Positions 1 to 8,400 of a DNA stretch of 64,000 bases are shown in pieces. The stretch is from Rhizobium sp. NZLR1. Lineage in GTDB: Bacteria; Pseudomonadota; Alphaproteobacteria; Rhizobiales; Rhizobiaceae. The stretch spans positions 310,001 to 374,000 of the forward strand of contig NZ_CP071633.1 of assembly GCF_017357385.1 (NCBI RefSeq). Reading direction: 5' to 3'. The notes below the pieces were generated by a model. That model had not been told where the DNA came from, ran no database searches, and saw nothing but the letters and a program-made list of their open reading frames with translations. Made by a program: the position numbers and the translations under genes. How positions within the stretch are numbered: position 1 is the first letter of the stretch; every line of letters begins with the position of its first letter.

Positions 1-1
1 G

Positions 2-778
2 GATGGGCTCGGCAACAGCTCAGGCGCTCTTGGCCGCTATTTCATGGACCAGCTTCCGTGCCTCGCCTTCGGTTCCTTTTCGAAGGCGAAGGGCTGGGCG
101 CCCGATGGCTCCGCCCCGACGGATCCGTTCTACAATCCATCAGGCGGGATCTTCATTCCCCGCTTCGGTGAGGGCGACGCTGCCCGCGGCGATTTCGACT
201 ACCAGGGAAGCGTCGGCCGAGCGCCGGTCTCCGGCGACGCTGATGCGCGTCTCGCCTTCTTCGGTTTCGGCCGCATGCTGCCCTATGCCGACAATCGCAT
301 TACGCTTGATGTCAGGCGCAAGGACGCCTGGAACATTCCCGTTGCGCATATCCGCTGCGTGATGCAAGCGGAGGAGCAGGCGCTGCTTCGCCGGCAGGAA
401 GAGACGCTGATCGCCATGATCAGCGAGGTCGGAGGCGATCTTGAATTCATCGGTTCGCCCACCGGCCTCAAGGAGATGGGCAAGGGCGCCTTTCCCGAGG
501 CCGATGCCTTCAGCCGCTTCATGTTCCGCAGTTGGTTCCGCAAGACCATGTGCATGGGCGCGGCAATCCATGAAACGGGCGGCGCGCGCATGGGTGAAAC
601 CCCGGAAGCTTCGGTGCTCAACCCCTACAACCAGGTCTGGGATGTCCCGAACCTGATTGTCACCGACGCCAGCGCCTTCCCCGGCAGCGGCATCGCCGGC
701 ACCACACTCACCGTCATGGCTCTGACGATCCGCGCCTGCCGGAATCTTGTCTCGCAATACCGGACAGGACAGCTGTAG
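2..778 (+). CDS. GMC family FAD-dependent oxidoreductase, C-terminal part (5' end outside window)
   Basis: Only the C-terminal ~258 residues are present, and the frame is open from the first bases of the window. The visible part begins with a GNSSGALGRYFMDQL segment and ends with the GMC C-terminal domain. That domain holds HETGGARMG (the His region of the active site) and the terminal block LIVTDASAFPGSGIAGTTL, which closes the FAD site in this family. GMC enzymes oxidise alcohols, sugars or polyols; this version resembles the large catalytic subunits of bacterial gluconate/sorbitol-type dehydrogenases. Substrate and electron acceptor cannot be deduced without the N-terminal half and upstream neighbours. 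The family assignment is firm. Confidence 0.88.
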   Translation, partial: DGLGNSSGALGRYFMDQLPCLAFGSFSKAKGWAPDGSAPTDPFYNPSGGIFIPRFGEGDAARGDFDYQGSVGRAPVSGDADARLAFFGFGRMLPYADNRITLDVRRKDAWNIPVAHIRCVMQAEEQALLRRQEETLIAMISEVGGDLEFIGSPTGLKEMGKGAFPEADAFSRFMFRSWFRKTMCMGAAIHETGGARMGETPEASVLNPYNQVWDVPNLIVTDASAFPGSGIAGTTLTVMALTIRACRNLVSQYRTGQL

Positions 779-809
779 CTGCGCCTCAGCGGCTGTACTG
801 CAAGATCGT

Positions 810-970
810 TCACGCCGCTTTGGCGTCCCGACGCTCGGCAAGGATCTGTTCGAACAGGTCCATGGTGACAACCGGGCCGACGGCTGTGCCTGCCGCGGAG
901 GCATGCGCAAGGTGAGCGACCGCGTCCGCATTGCCAATGGCAAACACACCCGGCCTGCTGGTCCGGCCTT
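810..970 (-). pseudogene. C-terminal remnant of a thioredoxin-reductase-like FAD/NAD(P) oxidoreductase
   Basis: On the minus strand a short frame encodes GRTSRPGVFAIGNADAVAHL followed by a helical tail ending DLFEQILAERRDAKAA. This matches the C-terminal signature of thioredoxin-reductase-like flavoproteins (T-S-x-PGVFA-x-G-D region, then a helix ending the protein). Nothing upstream (970-1235) supplies the FAD- or NAD-binding domains. The Asp of the usual GD pair is replaced (GNAD). I read it as a decayed gene end stranded between the GMC gene and the SnoaL-like gene. The rest of the 779-1235 interval shows no convincing gene. Confidence 0.55.
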
Positions 971-1235
971 CCCTGCCGGTCTTAGCTTGCCTCAACGTTC
1001 TGCGAAGTCGATGAGATCGGTCTCGCCAGCAACAAAGGCTGCGAAATCGGAAGACGATGCGTTTTCGCCTAGCTTATTACACCCGATGTAATTGAGGGCA
1101 TTCCCCCTCCCGCGATATCAGTGAACGGCCTTCCTGCAGGAGGAACATTCCAGTCCTCAAACAGAAGCGGCCAATCCGGACGATGTCGACGGCCAAACCG
1201 CTGTCAACCGTACGAGGCGGCCGAGGAGAACGACG

Positions 1236-1625
1236 ATGACGACGGTGAACTTTACCAAGCGAGAGCCCCCGGAATGGCTGCTGGCTTTCTGGAAAGAAAT
1301 CGATGACAAGACCTTCGGCGAAGGCTTCGATTGCCTGGCGCAAAACGCCACCTGCAATCTCGGCGTCGCCGACTGGAAGGGGCGGGAGGCCATTCGCGAG
1401 AACCTGCGCGCTTTCATCGATACGGGTTTTTCAGCGCTTCACGATGTGACGGAATATTGGGACGGCGGCTCGCTTAAGATCTTTCGCGGCACTGTCACCA
1501 TGACACCCGACGAGAAGGCGCAACCGGTCGTCAAGCCTGTCATGACACACTTTTTCTACATGGACGAACGAGAACCTGCCAAAGTTGGTCGCTGGTACGG
1601 GTCTGTCGGCCCCGTTGCATTTTAA
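1236..1625 (+). CDS. SnoaL-like / NTF2-fold protein
   Basis: 129 residues, the usual length of single-domain SnoaL/NTF2-like proteins. It has the N-terminal helix (WLLAFWKEIDDKTFGEGFDCL), a DW-x-G-REAIRENL segment and C-terminal strands ending GRWYGSVGPVAF. The start has a GAGGAG ribosome site 7 nt upstream. Family members bind small hydrophobic ligands or act as isomerases or hydrolases; no specific reaction can be assigned. An MmyB-type XRE regulator follows 72 nt downstream on the same strand, so the pair may be co-transcribed or the regulator may control this gene. Confidence 0.75.
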   Translation: MTTVNFTKREPPEWLLAFWKEIDDKTFGEGFDCLAQNATCNLGVADWKGREAIRENLRAFIDTGFSALHDVTEYWDGGSLKIFRGTVTMTPDEKAQPVVKPVMTHFFYMDEREPAKVGRWYGSVGPVAF

Positions 1626-1697
1626 TCCACAAATCGCTGGCGGGAGCGCTATTGCCCGCCAGTTACCAACGGGACGGATAACGGAGACCGCCGGAAG

Positions 1698-2549
1698 ATG
1701 AGCTCGACGCACAACCGTTTAAGCAGAGCGCCGACCGAGCTTGGGGCGCAGTTGCGTGCCTGGCGCGGCACGCGAGGCAAGAGCCAGTTGGCACTCTCGC
1801 TCGACACCGGCATATCGCAGCGCCAAATCAGCTTCATCGAAAGTGGCCGGAGCACGCCTGGCCGCCACAATCTGCTGCATCTCGCCGACGCCCTGGATGT
1901 GCCGTTCCGGGAGCGCAATACGCTGCTGCTCGCCGCCGGCTATGCGCCTATTTATGCAGAAAACGGTATCGACGATCTTGAAATGAAAAGCGTCACGGAT
2001 GTGCTTAAACGCATGCTTTTTCAGCATGAACCATTTCCGGCCGTGGTGATGGACCGGTATTGGAACGTGGTGATGGCCAACGATGCGACGCAGCGCTTCT
2101 TCAATTGCTTCATCGACATGGCAGCACGGGAAAAACCGCGCAATCTGCTGCATCTGATATTCGATCCGGCCGGTTTGCGGCCCTTCATTCCGAACTGGGA
2201 GGAAACGGCAAGAAGCCTGATGGCGCGGATATTCAGGGAGTCCGTCGGCCGCGTCATCGACATGCGCACCAAGGCACTGATCGACGCGCTGCTTGCCTAT
2301 CCGGATGTGGATAGTGCCTGGAAGGTCTCCACGACAGCGGACAGCACACCCGTCATCCCCTTGTCGTTCATGAAGGATGGGCAGCTTCTAAGTTTCTTCT
2401 CGCTGGTGACGACGGTCGGCACCGCACAGACAATAACGACCCAGGAACTGAGGATCGAATGCATGTTCCCGTTGGATGATATCACCGAGATAGAATACGC
2501 CAAGCTGATGAAACAGGCCGATGCGCGTCAGCGCCGGACCGTGACGTGA
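1698..2549 (+). CDS. XRE-family regulator with MmyB-like ligand-binding domain
   Basis: 283 residues. An N-terminal Cro/C1 helix-turn-helix (about residues 12-66, LGAQLRAWRGTRGKSQLALS then ISQRQISFIESGRSTP) is followed by the MmyB-like domain, beginning near the conserved LLLAAGYAP segment. It continues through a PAS-like region (PAVVMDRYWNVVMANDA) that in this family binds a hydrophobic ligand. MmyB-type regulators usually control neighbouring oxidoreductase or small-molecule genes. The upstream SnoaL-like gene is the obvious candidate target. Start codon assigned at ATG 1698, preceded by a weak GGAAG. Confidence 0.85.
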   Translation: MSSTHNRLSRAPTELGAQLRAWRGTRGKSQLALSLDTGISQRQISFIESGRSTPGRHNLLHLADALDVPFRERNTLLLAAGYAPIYAENGIDDLEMKSVTDVLKRMLFQHEPFPAVVMDRYWNVVMANDATQRFFNCFIDMAAREKPRNLLHLIFDPAGLRPFIPNWEETARSLMARIFRESVGRVIDMRTKALIDALLAYPDVDSAWKVSTTADSTPVIPLSFMKDGQLLSFFSLVTTVGTAQTITTQELRIECMFPLDDITEIEYAKLMKQADARQRRTVT

Positions 2550-2657
2550 GCGACCACGGCCAAGGCAGAGCGCCGATGGTCCACCATCGCTACTTGAACC
2601 GTCATACAAACTTCGCAGTGACATGCTCCTGTCAAAAAAAGCAGGAAGGAAAAGCCC

Positions 2658-3572
2658 ATGTCTCAAAACCATCAGGACCAACTCAGCCGGATAAAGGCCG
2701 AAATCGCCGACAGCTTCGATGAAGAGCTGGAAATGCAGATGGAGGAAGACCGGCTGGACGATCTGGTCGCCGAAGGAATGTCGGAAGCGGCGGAGCCGAC
2801 GCTCGAGCGAAAGACCTACTTCCGGGAACTGTTTCGGCTGCAGCACGAGTTGGTGCGGCTGCAGGATTGGGTTCAGCACACGAAGTTGAAAGTGGTGGTG
2901 CTTTTCGAAGGCCGCGATTCGGCCGGCAAGGGCGGCGCGATCAAGCGGGTGACCCAGCGGCTCAATCCACGCGTCTGCCGGACGGTTGCGTTGCCCGCCC
3001 CGACCGAACGGGAACGCCATCAATGGTATTTCCAGCGCTATGTCCCGCATCTTCCCACAGCCGGCGAAATGGTGCTCTTCGACCGAAGCTGGTACAACCG
3101 CGCCGGTGTCGAGCGCGTGATGGGCTTCTGCACCCCTGATGAACTCGAGGAGTTCTTCCGCTCGGTGCCTGAATTCGAGCGGATGCTGGTCCGTTCCGGA
3201 ATCGTGCTGATCAAATACTGGTTTTCGATCACCGACGAGGAGCAGGAATTCCGCTTCAAGATGCGTATCCACGATCCGCTGAAGCAATGGAAGCTTTCAC
3301 CGATGGATATGGAAAGTCGCGTCCATTGGGAGGAATATACCAAGGCCAAGGAAGAAATGCTGGCGCGGACGCACACCAAGGATGCACCCTGGTGGGTGGT
3401 GCAGGCGGTAGACAAGAAACGGGCGCGTTTGAACTGCATCGCCCATCTTCTCGAACAAATCCCGTACGAGGATGTTCCGAAACCGGAAATCGAGTTGCCG
3501 GATCGCATCCGCCATGCCGATTACAACAGGGCGCCGGTTGCGTCTGAAATGCTCGTGCCGGAGCGCTATTGA
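2658..3572 (+). CDS. ppk2: Polyphosphate kinase 2 (PPK2 family)
   Basis: 304 residues, typical of one-domain PPK2 enzymes, which transfer phosphate between inorganic polyphosphate and nucleotides. Walker A is GRDSAGKGG (about residues 85-93), Walker B is FDRSWYNRAGVE (about 141-152), and lid-region basic residues follow (FRFKMRIHDPLKQWK). The acidic N-terminal ~50 residues are variable in the family. The start is preceded by AGGAAGGA. It appears monocistronic and is separated from the convergent aldo/keto reductase by two strong inverted repeats. The direction (NDP or NMP phosphorylation) cannot be read from sequence alone. Confidence 0.93.
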   Translation: MSQNHQDQLSRIKAEIADSFDEELEMQMEEDRLDDLVAEGMSEAAEPTLERKTYFRELFRLQHELVRLQDWVQHTKLKVVVLFEGRDSAGKGGAIKRVTQRLNPRVCRTVALPAPTERERHQWYFQRYVPHLPTAGEMVLFDRSWYNRAGVERVMGFCTPDELEEFFRSVPEFERMLVRSGIVLIKYWFSITDEEQEFRFKMRIHDPLKQWKLSPMDMESRVHWEEYTKAKEEMLARTHTKDAPWWVVQAVDKKRARLNCIAHLLEQIPYEDVPKPEIELPDRIRHADYNRAPVASEMLVPERY

Positions 3573-3620
3573 AGGCATAACCATACCGGCCTTCCCGGCC
3601 GGAGATGACGAGCGGATTTC

Positions 3621-3674
3621 AGCGTCGCTGACGCTTTCGGCTCCGCCACACCACGTGTGAGCGTGGTGTGGCGG
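3621..3674. repeat. Two consecutive perfect inverted repeats between convergent genes
   Basis: AGCGTC-gct-GACGCT lies at 3621-3635. A longer hairpin follows: 13-bp perfect arms ccgccacaccacg (3643-3655) and cgtggtgtggcgg (3662-3674) with a 6-nt loop. The location between the 3' ends of ppk2 (+) and the aldo/keto reductase (-) suggests a bidirectional transcription barrier or 3'-end RNA structure. Neither side has a U-tract, so it is not a textbook intrinsic terminator. Confidence 0.7.
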
Positions 3675-3697
3675 TAGCTCGCGGCCTTTGAATGCGA

Positions 3698-4573
3698 TCA
3701 GGCGGCGATGTTCCCGATCTGGTTGAGTTCGTCGACAGCCTCATCCGGCAGAACAAGCGCGGCAGCGGCGAGGTTCTCCTTGAGGTGGCCGACGGACGAG
3801 GTGCCGGGGATCAGCAGGACGTTCGGGGCGCGGCGCAGCAGCCAGGCAAGTGCGACCTGCATGGGCGTAGCATCAAGGCGTGCGGCGACATTAGACAGGC
3901 TGGACGACTGCAGCGGTGTGAAGCCGCCGAGCGGGAAGAAGGGCACATAGGCGGTGCCCTCGCGGGCGAGCTCGTCGATCAGGCGATCGTCGGCCCGATG
4001 CGCAAGATTGTACTGGTTCTGCACGCAGACGATCTCGGTGATCCCGCGCCCTTCGGCGATCTGCTTCGCTGTGGCGTTGCTTAAGCCCAGGTGACGGATC
4101 AGTCCCTGCCGTTGGAGATCGGCAAGCACCGTCAGGGGTCCTTCGATCGAGCCTTCGGCAGGGCCATGCACGTCGAACATGAGCCTGAGGTTGACGACGT
4201 CAAGCACATCCTGACCTAAGTGACGAAGATTGTCGTGGACTGCCGCCGTCAGTTCTTCTGGCGAAAAGGCCGGAATCCATGATCCATCCGCGCCGCGCCG
4301 TGCGCCGATCTTGGTGACGATGACGAGGTCGTCACGATAGGGATGGAGCGCTTCACGGATGATCCGGTTGGTGACGTGCGGACCATAGAAATCGCTGGTG
4401 TCGATGTGGTTTACGCCGCTTGCGACAGCCTCGCGCAGCACCGCCAAGGCCGCGCCGTGATCCTTGGGCGGGCCAAACACGCCGGGCCCGGCAAGCTGCA
4501 TGGCGCCGTAGCCGAGCCGTTTGATGCTGCTGTCGCCGAGATTGAAGGTGCCGGCCTGATCGATGGTGGACAT
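3698..4573 (-). CDS. Aldo/keto reductase
   Basis: 291 residues from the ATG at 4573, which is preceded by a GAAAGGAGTGAG ribosome site. The open frame continues far upstream but there overlaps the divergent LysR gene, so the internal start is preferred. TIM-barrel AKR features: LGYGAMQLAGPGVFGPP at the N-terminus, the catalytic Asp/Tyr segment DTSDFYGPH, catalytic Lys in VIVTKIG, and the NADP-binding end LLIPGTSSVGHLKENL. It resembles the YdbC-type oxidoreductases that reduce small aldehydes. It is divergent from a LysR regulator only 96 nt away, a classic regulator-target arrangement. Confidence 0.9.
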   Translation of the reverse strand: MSTIDQAGTFNLGDSSIKRLGYGAMQLAGPGVFGPPKDHGAALAVLREAVASGVNHIDTSDFYGPHVTNRIIREALHPYRDDLVIVTKIGARRGADGSWIPAFSPEELTAAVHDNLRHLGQDVLDVVNLRLMFDVHGPAEGSIEGPLTVLADLQRQGLIRHLGLSNATAKQIAEGRGITEIVCVQNQYNLAHRADDRLIDELAREGTAYVPFFPLGGFTPLQSSSLSNVAARLDATPMQVALAWLLRRAPNVLLIPGTSSVGHLKENLAAAALVLPDEAVDELNQIGNIAA

Positions 4574-4669
4574 GAACTCACTCCTTTCAAGAGTCGACGC
4601 CAAGATAGGCGTTGTCGGCGCGCCTGATAATTCGTTACAATCCGCACAGGCTGTGCGGAGTGGCGAACA

Positions 4670-5581
4670 GTGAAAGTCGATTTGGGTGATCTGAATGCCT
4701 TCCTTGCCGTGGCGCGGGCCGGTGGTTTTCGCGAGGGCGCGCGTGCAAACGGCGGCAGTGCTTCCTTCCTCAGCGAGGCGGTGCGTCGGCTGGAGGCCGA
4801 GCTCGGTGTGAGGCTGCTCAACCGCACGACACGCAGCGTCGTGCCGACCGAAGCCGGCAAGGGCCTGCTGGAACGGCTCGGCCCTGCCTTGACCGAAGTG
4901 GAGTCCGCACTCGATGTGGTCAACGGATATCGCGACAGGCCGGCCGGTGCGTTGCGGCTCAATGTGCCGGTCAGCGCGGCGCGGCTGGTGCTGCCCGCCA
5001 TCGTTCCGCCATTCCTCGCCGCCTATCCCGACATTCGGCTGGAGGTGATCGCCGACGAGAGCTTCGTCGATGTGCTTGCTGCCGGGTGCGACGCCGGCAT
5101 CCGCTATGACGAGCGGCTGGAGCAGGATATGATTGCCGTGCCGATCGGCCCGCGTGTTCAGCGCTTTGCCACCGCCGCCTCCCCTGACTATCTCGACCGC
5201 CATGGCCGGCCGCAACATCCGAGCGATCTGCTCGGCCATGCCTGTCTGTTGGGCCGCTTTGCCAGTGGTGTGCTGACGACGCCATGGGAGTTCGAACGAG
5301 ATGGCGAGGTGGTGCGGGTCGAACCTTCAGGACCATTGATCGTCAGGGTCGGCGGCGCGACCGATCTTACCGTCGATGCAGCGATATCGGGCACTGGGAT
5401 CATCTGCGTTTTCGAGGACTGGCTGCGCCCGTATATTGACAGCGGCGCTCTCGAGCCAATTCTCGAACCCTGGTGGCAGCGGTTTTCCGGGCCATTTCTC
5501 TATTATCCTGGACGGCGGCTGGTGCCAGCGCCGCTGCGGGCCTTCATTGATTTCGTCAAGGCCTCGGCCAAGCAGGCTTGA
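4670..5581 (+). CDS. LysR-family transcriptional regulator
   Basis: 303 residues, normal for the family. The N-terminal winged HTH (about residues 3-62) contains LNAFLAVARAGGFREGA and LEAELGVRLLNRTTRSVVPT. A periplasmic-binding-protein-like effector domain follows from about residue 90. It is the subclass in which the first helix reads GGSASFLSEAVRRLE. It is transcribed away from the aldo/keto reductase at 3698-4573, so it probably regulates that gene and itself from the 96-nt shared spacer. The effector is unknown. Confidence 0.93.
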   Translation: MKVDLGDLNAFLAVARAGGFREGARANGGSASFLSEAVRRLEAELGVRLLNRTTRSVVPTEAGKGLLERLGPALTEVESALDVVNGYRDRPAGALRLNVPVSAARLVLPAIVPPFLAAYPDIRLEVIADESFVDVLAAGCDAGIRYDERLEQDMIAVPIGPRVQRFATAASPDYLDRHGRPQHPSDLLGHACLLGRFASGVLTTPWEFERDGEVVRVEPSGPLIVRVGGATDLTVDAAISGTGIICVFEDWLRPYIDSGALEPILEPWWQRFSGPFLYYPGRRLVPAPLRAFIDFVKASAKQA

Positions 5582-5597
5582 AGAGCGCTGCGATCCG

Positions 5598-6077
5598 TTA
5601 AAGCTTGACCTCGGCGTTGTCGCCCATATCCGGTTTGCTGTTCGAGACCGCTGCAGCTGCCATTTTGATATAGCTGATGATGGTGCCCGGGCTATCCCAA
5701 TATTCCGCCGAGGACGGGGTAATCTTGAGGATGCGGATGGAGGGATCGTCGGGATTGTCCCACCACGCCTTGGCCGGCGTTGCCCATAATTCCCTGATCT
5801 TCTCGCGATCGTTCTGCACCTCGGCCGTCCCAGACACGGAAACATATTTCTGTCCCTTGGTGTCGGCAAAGGCCAGGCACACATTTGGCCAGTGGGCGAT
5901 CTCGTCGTCCTTGTGGCTGGCCACATCCGTCAGAAAATAGACCGCATTCTCCATCTGGGCGGTATAGGCGGACATCGGGCGGGCGCGCAGATCGTCACTG
6001 CTGCGGGTCGTCAGCATGCAAAACCCTATTCTGTCGATCAGCTCCCACACCCGTGTCGCATCATCATGCTCGGCCAT
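5598..6077 (-). CDS. Pyridoxamine 5'-phosphate oxidase-fold (general stress protein 26-like) protein
   Basis: 159 residues from ATG 6077; GGAG lies 6 nt upstream. The in-frame ATGs at 6083 and 6089 are less well placed. A PNPOx-like split barrel is seen: VWELIDRIGFCMLTT, then VYFLTDVASHKDDEIAHWPNVCLAF, then KYVSVSGTAEVQNDREKI, then AKAWWDNPDDPSIRILKITP. These are the hallmark segments of the GSP26 subgroup that binds FMN, FAD or F420-like cofactors. The role is probably stress-related redox chemistry. It ends 16 nt from the convergent LysR gene. Confidence 0.87.
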   Translation of the reverse strand: MAEHDDATRVWELIDRIGFCMLTTRSSDDLRARPMSAYTAQMENAVYFLTDVASHKDDEIAHWPNVCLAFADTKGQKYVSVSGTAEVQNDREKIRELWATPAKAWWDNPDDPSIRILKITPSSAEYWDSPGTIISYIKMAAAAVSNSKPDMGDNAEVKL

Positions 6078-6205
6078 CGTCATCTCCATCTGTGCAAAAG
6101 ACGAAATAACCGTCTGCCGGCGCCGATGTTCCCGTGGTTCATCCCGCCAATTCCCGCAATCGATCGACAGGCGGGATGGAATGTTCCTGCTGCCTGCGTT
6201 TATCC

Positions 6206-6400
6206 TCAATGCACGCTTGGGGTTTCCATGACCATGGCGAAGTCCTCAGCGACCAGTTCACTGACGGCGATCAGGACCTCCTCGCGGGAAAAGCCCGACG
6301 TCAATGCGCGTTGGATCAGATCCTGCAGATCCGGCTCCACGACATCGCGGCAATCCTCGAGGCGTTCTTCTGAAACGGTGAGGCTATTGAGTTCGTCCAT
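6206..6400 (-). CDS. Small conserved rhizobial-type hypothetical protein
   Basis: 64 residues, acidic and predicted helical (MDELNSLTVSEERLEDC, then EVLIAVSELVAEDFAMV). The start has an AAGGA site 6 nt upstream. No known domain is recognised. It sits between the PNPOx-like gene and rpsU, all on the minus strand. Composition and codon use look like a genuine gene, and the size and helical pattern resemble short rhizobial hypotheticals. Function unknown. Confidence 0.6.
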   Translation of the reverse strand: MDELNSLTVSEERLEDCRDVVEPDLQDLIQRALTSGFSREEVLIAVSELVAEDFAMVMETPSVH

Positions 6401-6461
6401 TGTCTGTCCTTTCCGGGGAATGTTGTCGTCGAAGCCTGGGAAGGCCGGCCGGGATGGCCTG

Positions 6462-6695
6462 TTAACGGGCGGCCGTCCGCTTCGGCCCGGCGATCAGGCC
6501 TTCACGCTGCAGCTTCTTGCGTGCGGCTTTACGGTGCCGACTGATCGCCTGCGCCTTTTCCCTGACGCGTCGTTCGGAGGGCTTCTCATAGGCGCGCCGT
6601 TCCTTCATTTCGCGGAACAGCCCTTCGCGCTGCATTTTCTTTTTCAAAACCCTGAGGGCCTGATCGACGTTGTTTTCTCTGACGAGTACCTGCAT
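6462..6695 (-). CDS. rpsU: 30S ribosomal protein S21
   Basis: 77 residues from ATG 6695, preceded by AGGAGA; the longer upstream frame is not credible. The sequence [20 protein letters not shown], then [20 protein letters not shown], then basic helices, is diagnostic of bacterial S21, which sits near the 3' end of 16S rRNA on the 30S subunit. Rhizobia commonly carry more than one rpsU paralogue, and this copy lies away from other ribosomal genes. It may be an accessory or condition-specific paralogue. Confidence 0.96.
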   Translation of the reverse strand: MQVLVRENNVDQALRVLKKKMQREGLFREMKERRAYEKPSERRVREKAQAISRHRKAARKKLQREGLIAGPKRTAAR

Positions 6696-6721
6696 TTCGA
6701 ATTCTCCTATGTAAGGGACGC

Positions 6722-6931
6722 TCAGCCGAGCTGCTCGGCGATGAGCGCCCGCAACTCGCGGCGGGTGAGAAGGCAGGGTGATGGCTTCCAAGTCTTGGCA
6801 GCGCGGCGGACGGCCACGTCACCCTCACGCGAGTTCACCACCGCAATCGCAGTGGCTGTATTTGTGTCGTTCAAAAAGAAATCCTTATACCGGCCATTGC
6901 CGGCTTCATCGATCGTTGTGGATTTGACCAT
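6722..6931 (-). CDS. Small hypothetical protein
   Basis: 69 residues with a GAGG ribosome site 7 nt before ATG 6931. It has an N-terminal stretch [20 protein letters not shown] and a basic middle ([20 protein letters not shown]) ending in a helix. No domain is recognised. It lies 26 nt upstream of rpsU on the same strand and could form a short operon with it. Confidence 0.5.
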   Translation of the reverse strand: MVKSTTIDEAGNGRYKDFFLNDTNTATAIAVVNSREGDVAVRRAAKTWKPSPCLLTRRELRALIAEQLG

Positions 6932-7323
6932 CGCGCTGCCTCAAGGGCATGCGCCGATTCAGCCGATGTACAAGCGTCTCGTTCCCAAGCCGGCGACGGC
7001 TTCGATTTCCGCTTTAGCCCTAAAATAGTTGGCGGAGCGCGCGATTGCAACAGCTGACCCCGATGGCTCGGTTTAACGGCCGGAATCATCCTTAGATATA
7101 TTCATTGCCGATGTTCAAGTTAGCCGGGTATAGATTCGGTCAAATTTTCTTCAATTTGGTGTGAAAACGAAATTATTCGCCCAGGAATTAAGCAACGCCC
7201 ATATCGGTTACGAAATTAACCTTTCGTTAAATAACCCATTGACTTGCAGTATTAATAGGTTGTTAAAGGAGCCGCTCGCTGAGGTCGAAACTGACCCGTC
7301 TATAACAATTTGAGGAGAGAGCG
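6932..7323 (+). promoter_or_regulatory. AT-rich upstream region of the RapA-like gene
   Basis: This 390-nt gene-free region becomes AT-rich from about 7090. It holds a dyad ttaac-ctttc-gttaa near 7217-7231 and a possible -35 TTGACT (7239-7244) with a weak -10 17 nt later (GTTAAA, 7262-7267). GAGGAGAG precedes the ATG at 7324. It most likely contains the adhesin promoter and binding sites for a silencer-type regulator. The promoter assignment is inference. Confidence 0.35.
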
Positions 7324-8037
7324 ATGGCTTCGCCGATACACGCAACTGATGATAGTGCAACATTTCTAGAAACTGACGTTATTTCCGGAAATCTCCTTTC
7401 CAACGATACATCCGATAATGGCCACCTTTTCCTGCGCGCCTTCGACGGCGAGACCGTTGGCGCCAAAAGCGGCAACAGCCAGATCACCGAAATCCATGGC
7501 GACTACGGCACGTTCTTCGTCAAGCCGGACGGCAGCTACACCTATGTCCTGAGCGATGCTGCCAAGATTGGCTTCGCCAACGGCGAATCGTACCAGGAAA
7601 AGGTTTCCTACAAGATCTCCGACGGCAGCGGTCATACCGACGTCGGCCTGTTCACCCTGAACATTCAGGGCGTAACCCAGGTCAAGCCGATCGCAGTTGA
7701 CGATGTCTACAGCTTCACCGAAGGCCATGCCATCGGCGGCAACGTTCTGGACAACGACATTGCCGGCGACAACGGCAAGATGTTCCTCCGTCAGTTCCTG
7801 ACCACGAAGGTCGACGGCAACCCGAGCGCAACCACCGACGTCGCCGGCACCTATGGTACGTTCCATGTCAAGTCGAACGGCGAATTCACCTACGAGCTGA
7901 CGCACGATATCGCTGCTGGCGATCATGTCACGGAAGTTCTCCGCTACTACAAGATCTCCGATGGTGACGGCCACACGGACACTGCCAAGGTGACCCTCAA
8001 CATCACCGGTACGGATGCTCTTCCCCACATCGCTTGA
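7324..8037 (+). CDS. RapA-like secreted adhesin with two cadherin-like (VCBS/Ra) domains
   Basis: 237 residues made of two homologous repeats (about 8-117 and 118-230). Each begins D-D-x-x-x-F-x-E-x-x-x-x-G-N-x-L-x-N-D and contains a YGTF-V-x-x-GxxTY segment and a YKISDG-x-GHTD end. This is the architecture of Rhizobium-adhering proteins (RapA1/RapA2), small Ca-binding cadherin-like lectins exported without a Sec signal by the PrsD-PrsE type I system; they bind surface polysaccharide. No N-terminal signal peptide is seen, consistent with type I export. A strong terminator follows at 8060. Which Rap paralogue it is cannot be settled here. Confidence 0.82.
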   Translation: MASPIHATDDSATFLETDVISGNLLSNDTSDNGHLFLRAFDGETVGAKSGNSQITEIHGDYGTFFVKPDGSYTYVLSDAAKIGFANGESYQEKVSYKISDGSGHTDVGLFTLNIQGVTQVKPIAVDDVYSFTEGHAIGGNVLDNDIAGDNGKMFLRQFLTTKVDGNPSATTDVAGTYGTFHVKSNGEFTYELTHDIAAGDHVTEVLRYYKISDGDGHTDTAKVTLNITGTDALPHIA

Positions 8038-8059
8038 TCAATAGATCAGCATGACACAA

Positions 8060-8087
8060 CGCCCGCCGCGCAATCGGCGGGCGTTTT
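8060..8087 (+). terminator. Intrinsic terminator after the RapA-like gene
   Basis: Perfect 9-bp GC-rich stem cgcccgccg (8060-8068) / cggcgggcg (8075-8083), 6-nt loop, followed directly by TTTT. It lies 23 nt after the stop codon of the adhesin gene. Confidence 0.92.
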
Positions 8088-8211
8088 CGTATCTCCGCCT
8101 CTCTTGATGCGGAGCCTGGCGGCACCTGACATATTCGGTCGATATAATTCTTTTTAGCTAGTTCTTATAAATGCCGGGGAGGCGTAGTCTCGATGTTCGG
8201 AGGACACGCCC

Positions 8212-8400
8212 TTGACCGAACACATCGAACCCAAGCAAATTGAGACCGATGAGCTGACGAAAGTCTGGTCCGTAACCGAGTTCTGCGCTCGCCATCGGAT
8301 AGATACCGAGGAACAGGCGCTGTTGCTCAAACTTTTCGGGCCGTTCGCGACAGCCTGCGAACTACTCCACAATGCCAGGCGCGCGCCGAGGTTCAGATAA
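8212..8400 (+). CDS. Small conserved rhizobial-type hypothetical protein (TTG start)
   Basis: 62 residues. The start is TTG at 8212 with an ideal GGAGG site 8 nt upstream (8199-8203), which decides the start. The sequence has VTEFCARHRIDTEEQALLLKLFGPFATACELLHNARRAPRFR, i.e. a helix, then the LFGPFA-x-x-x-ELLxNARR-x-P-R motif that I associate with short rhizobial proteins of unknown function. No domain is assigned. Confidence 0.6.
   Translation: MTEHIEPKQIETDELTKVWSVTEFCARHRIDTEEQALLLKLFGPFATACELLHNARRAPRFR

Noticed and set aside
3698..5239. A 513-residue fusion protein extending the aldo/keto reductase upstream
   Set aside because: The extension runs antisense through the LysR gene and has no domain; the internal ATG at 4573 has a good ribosome site.
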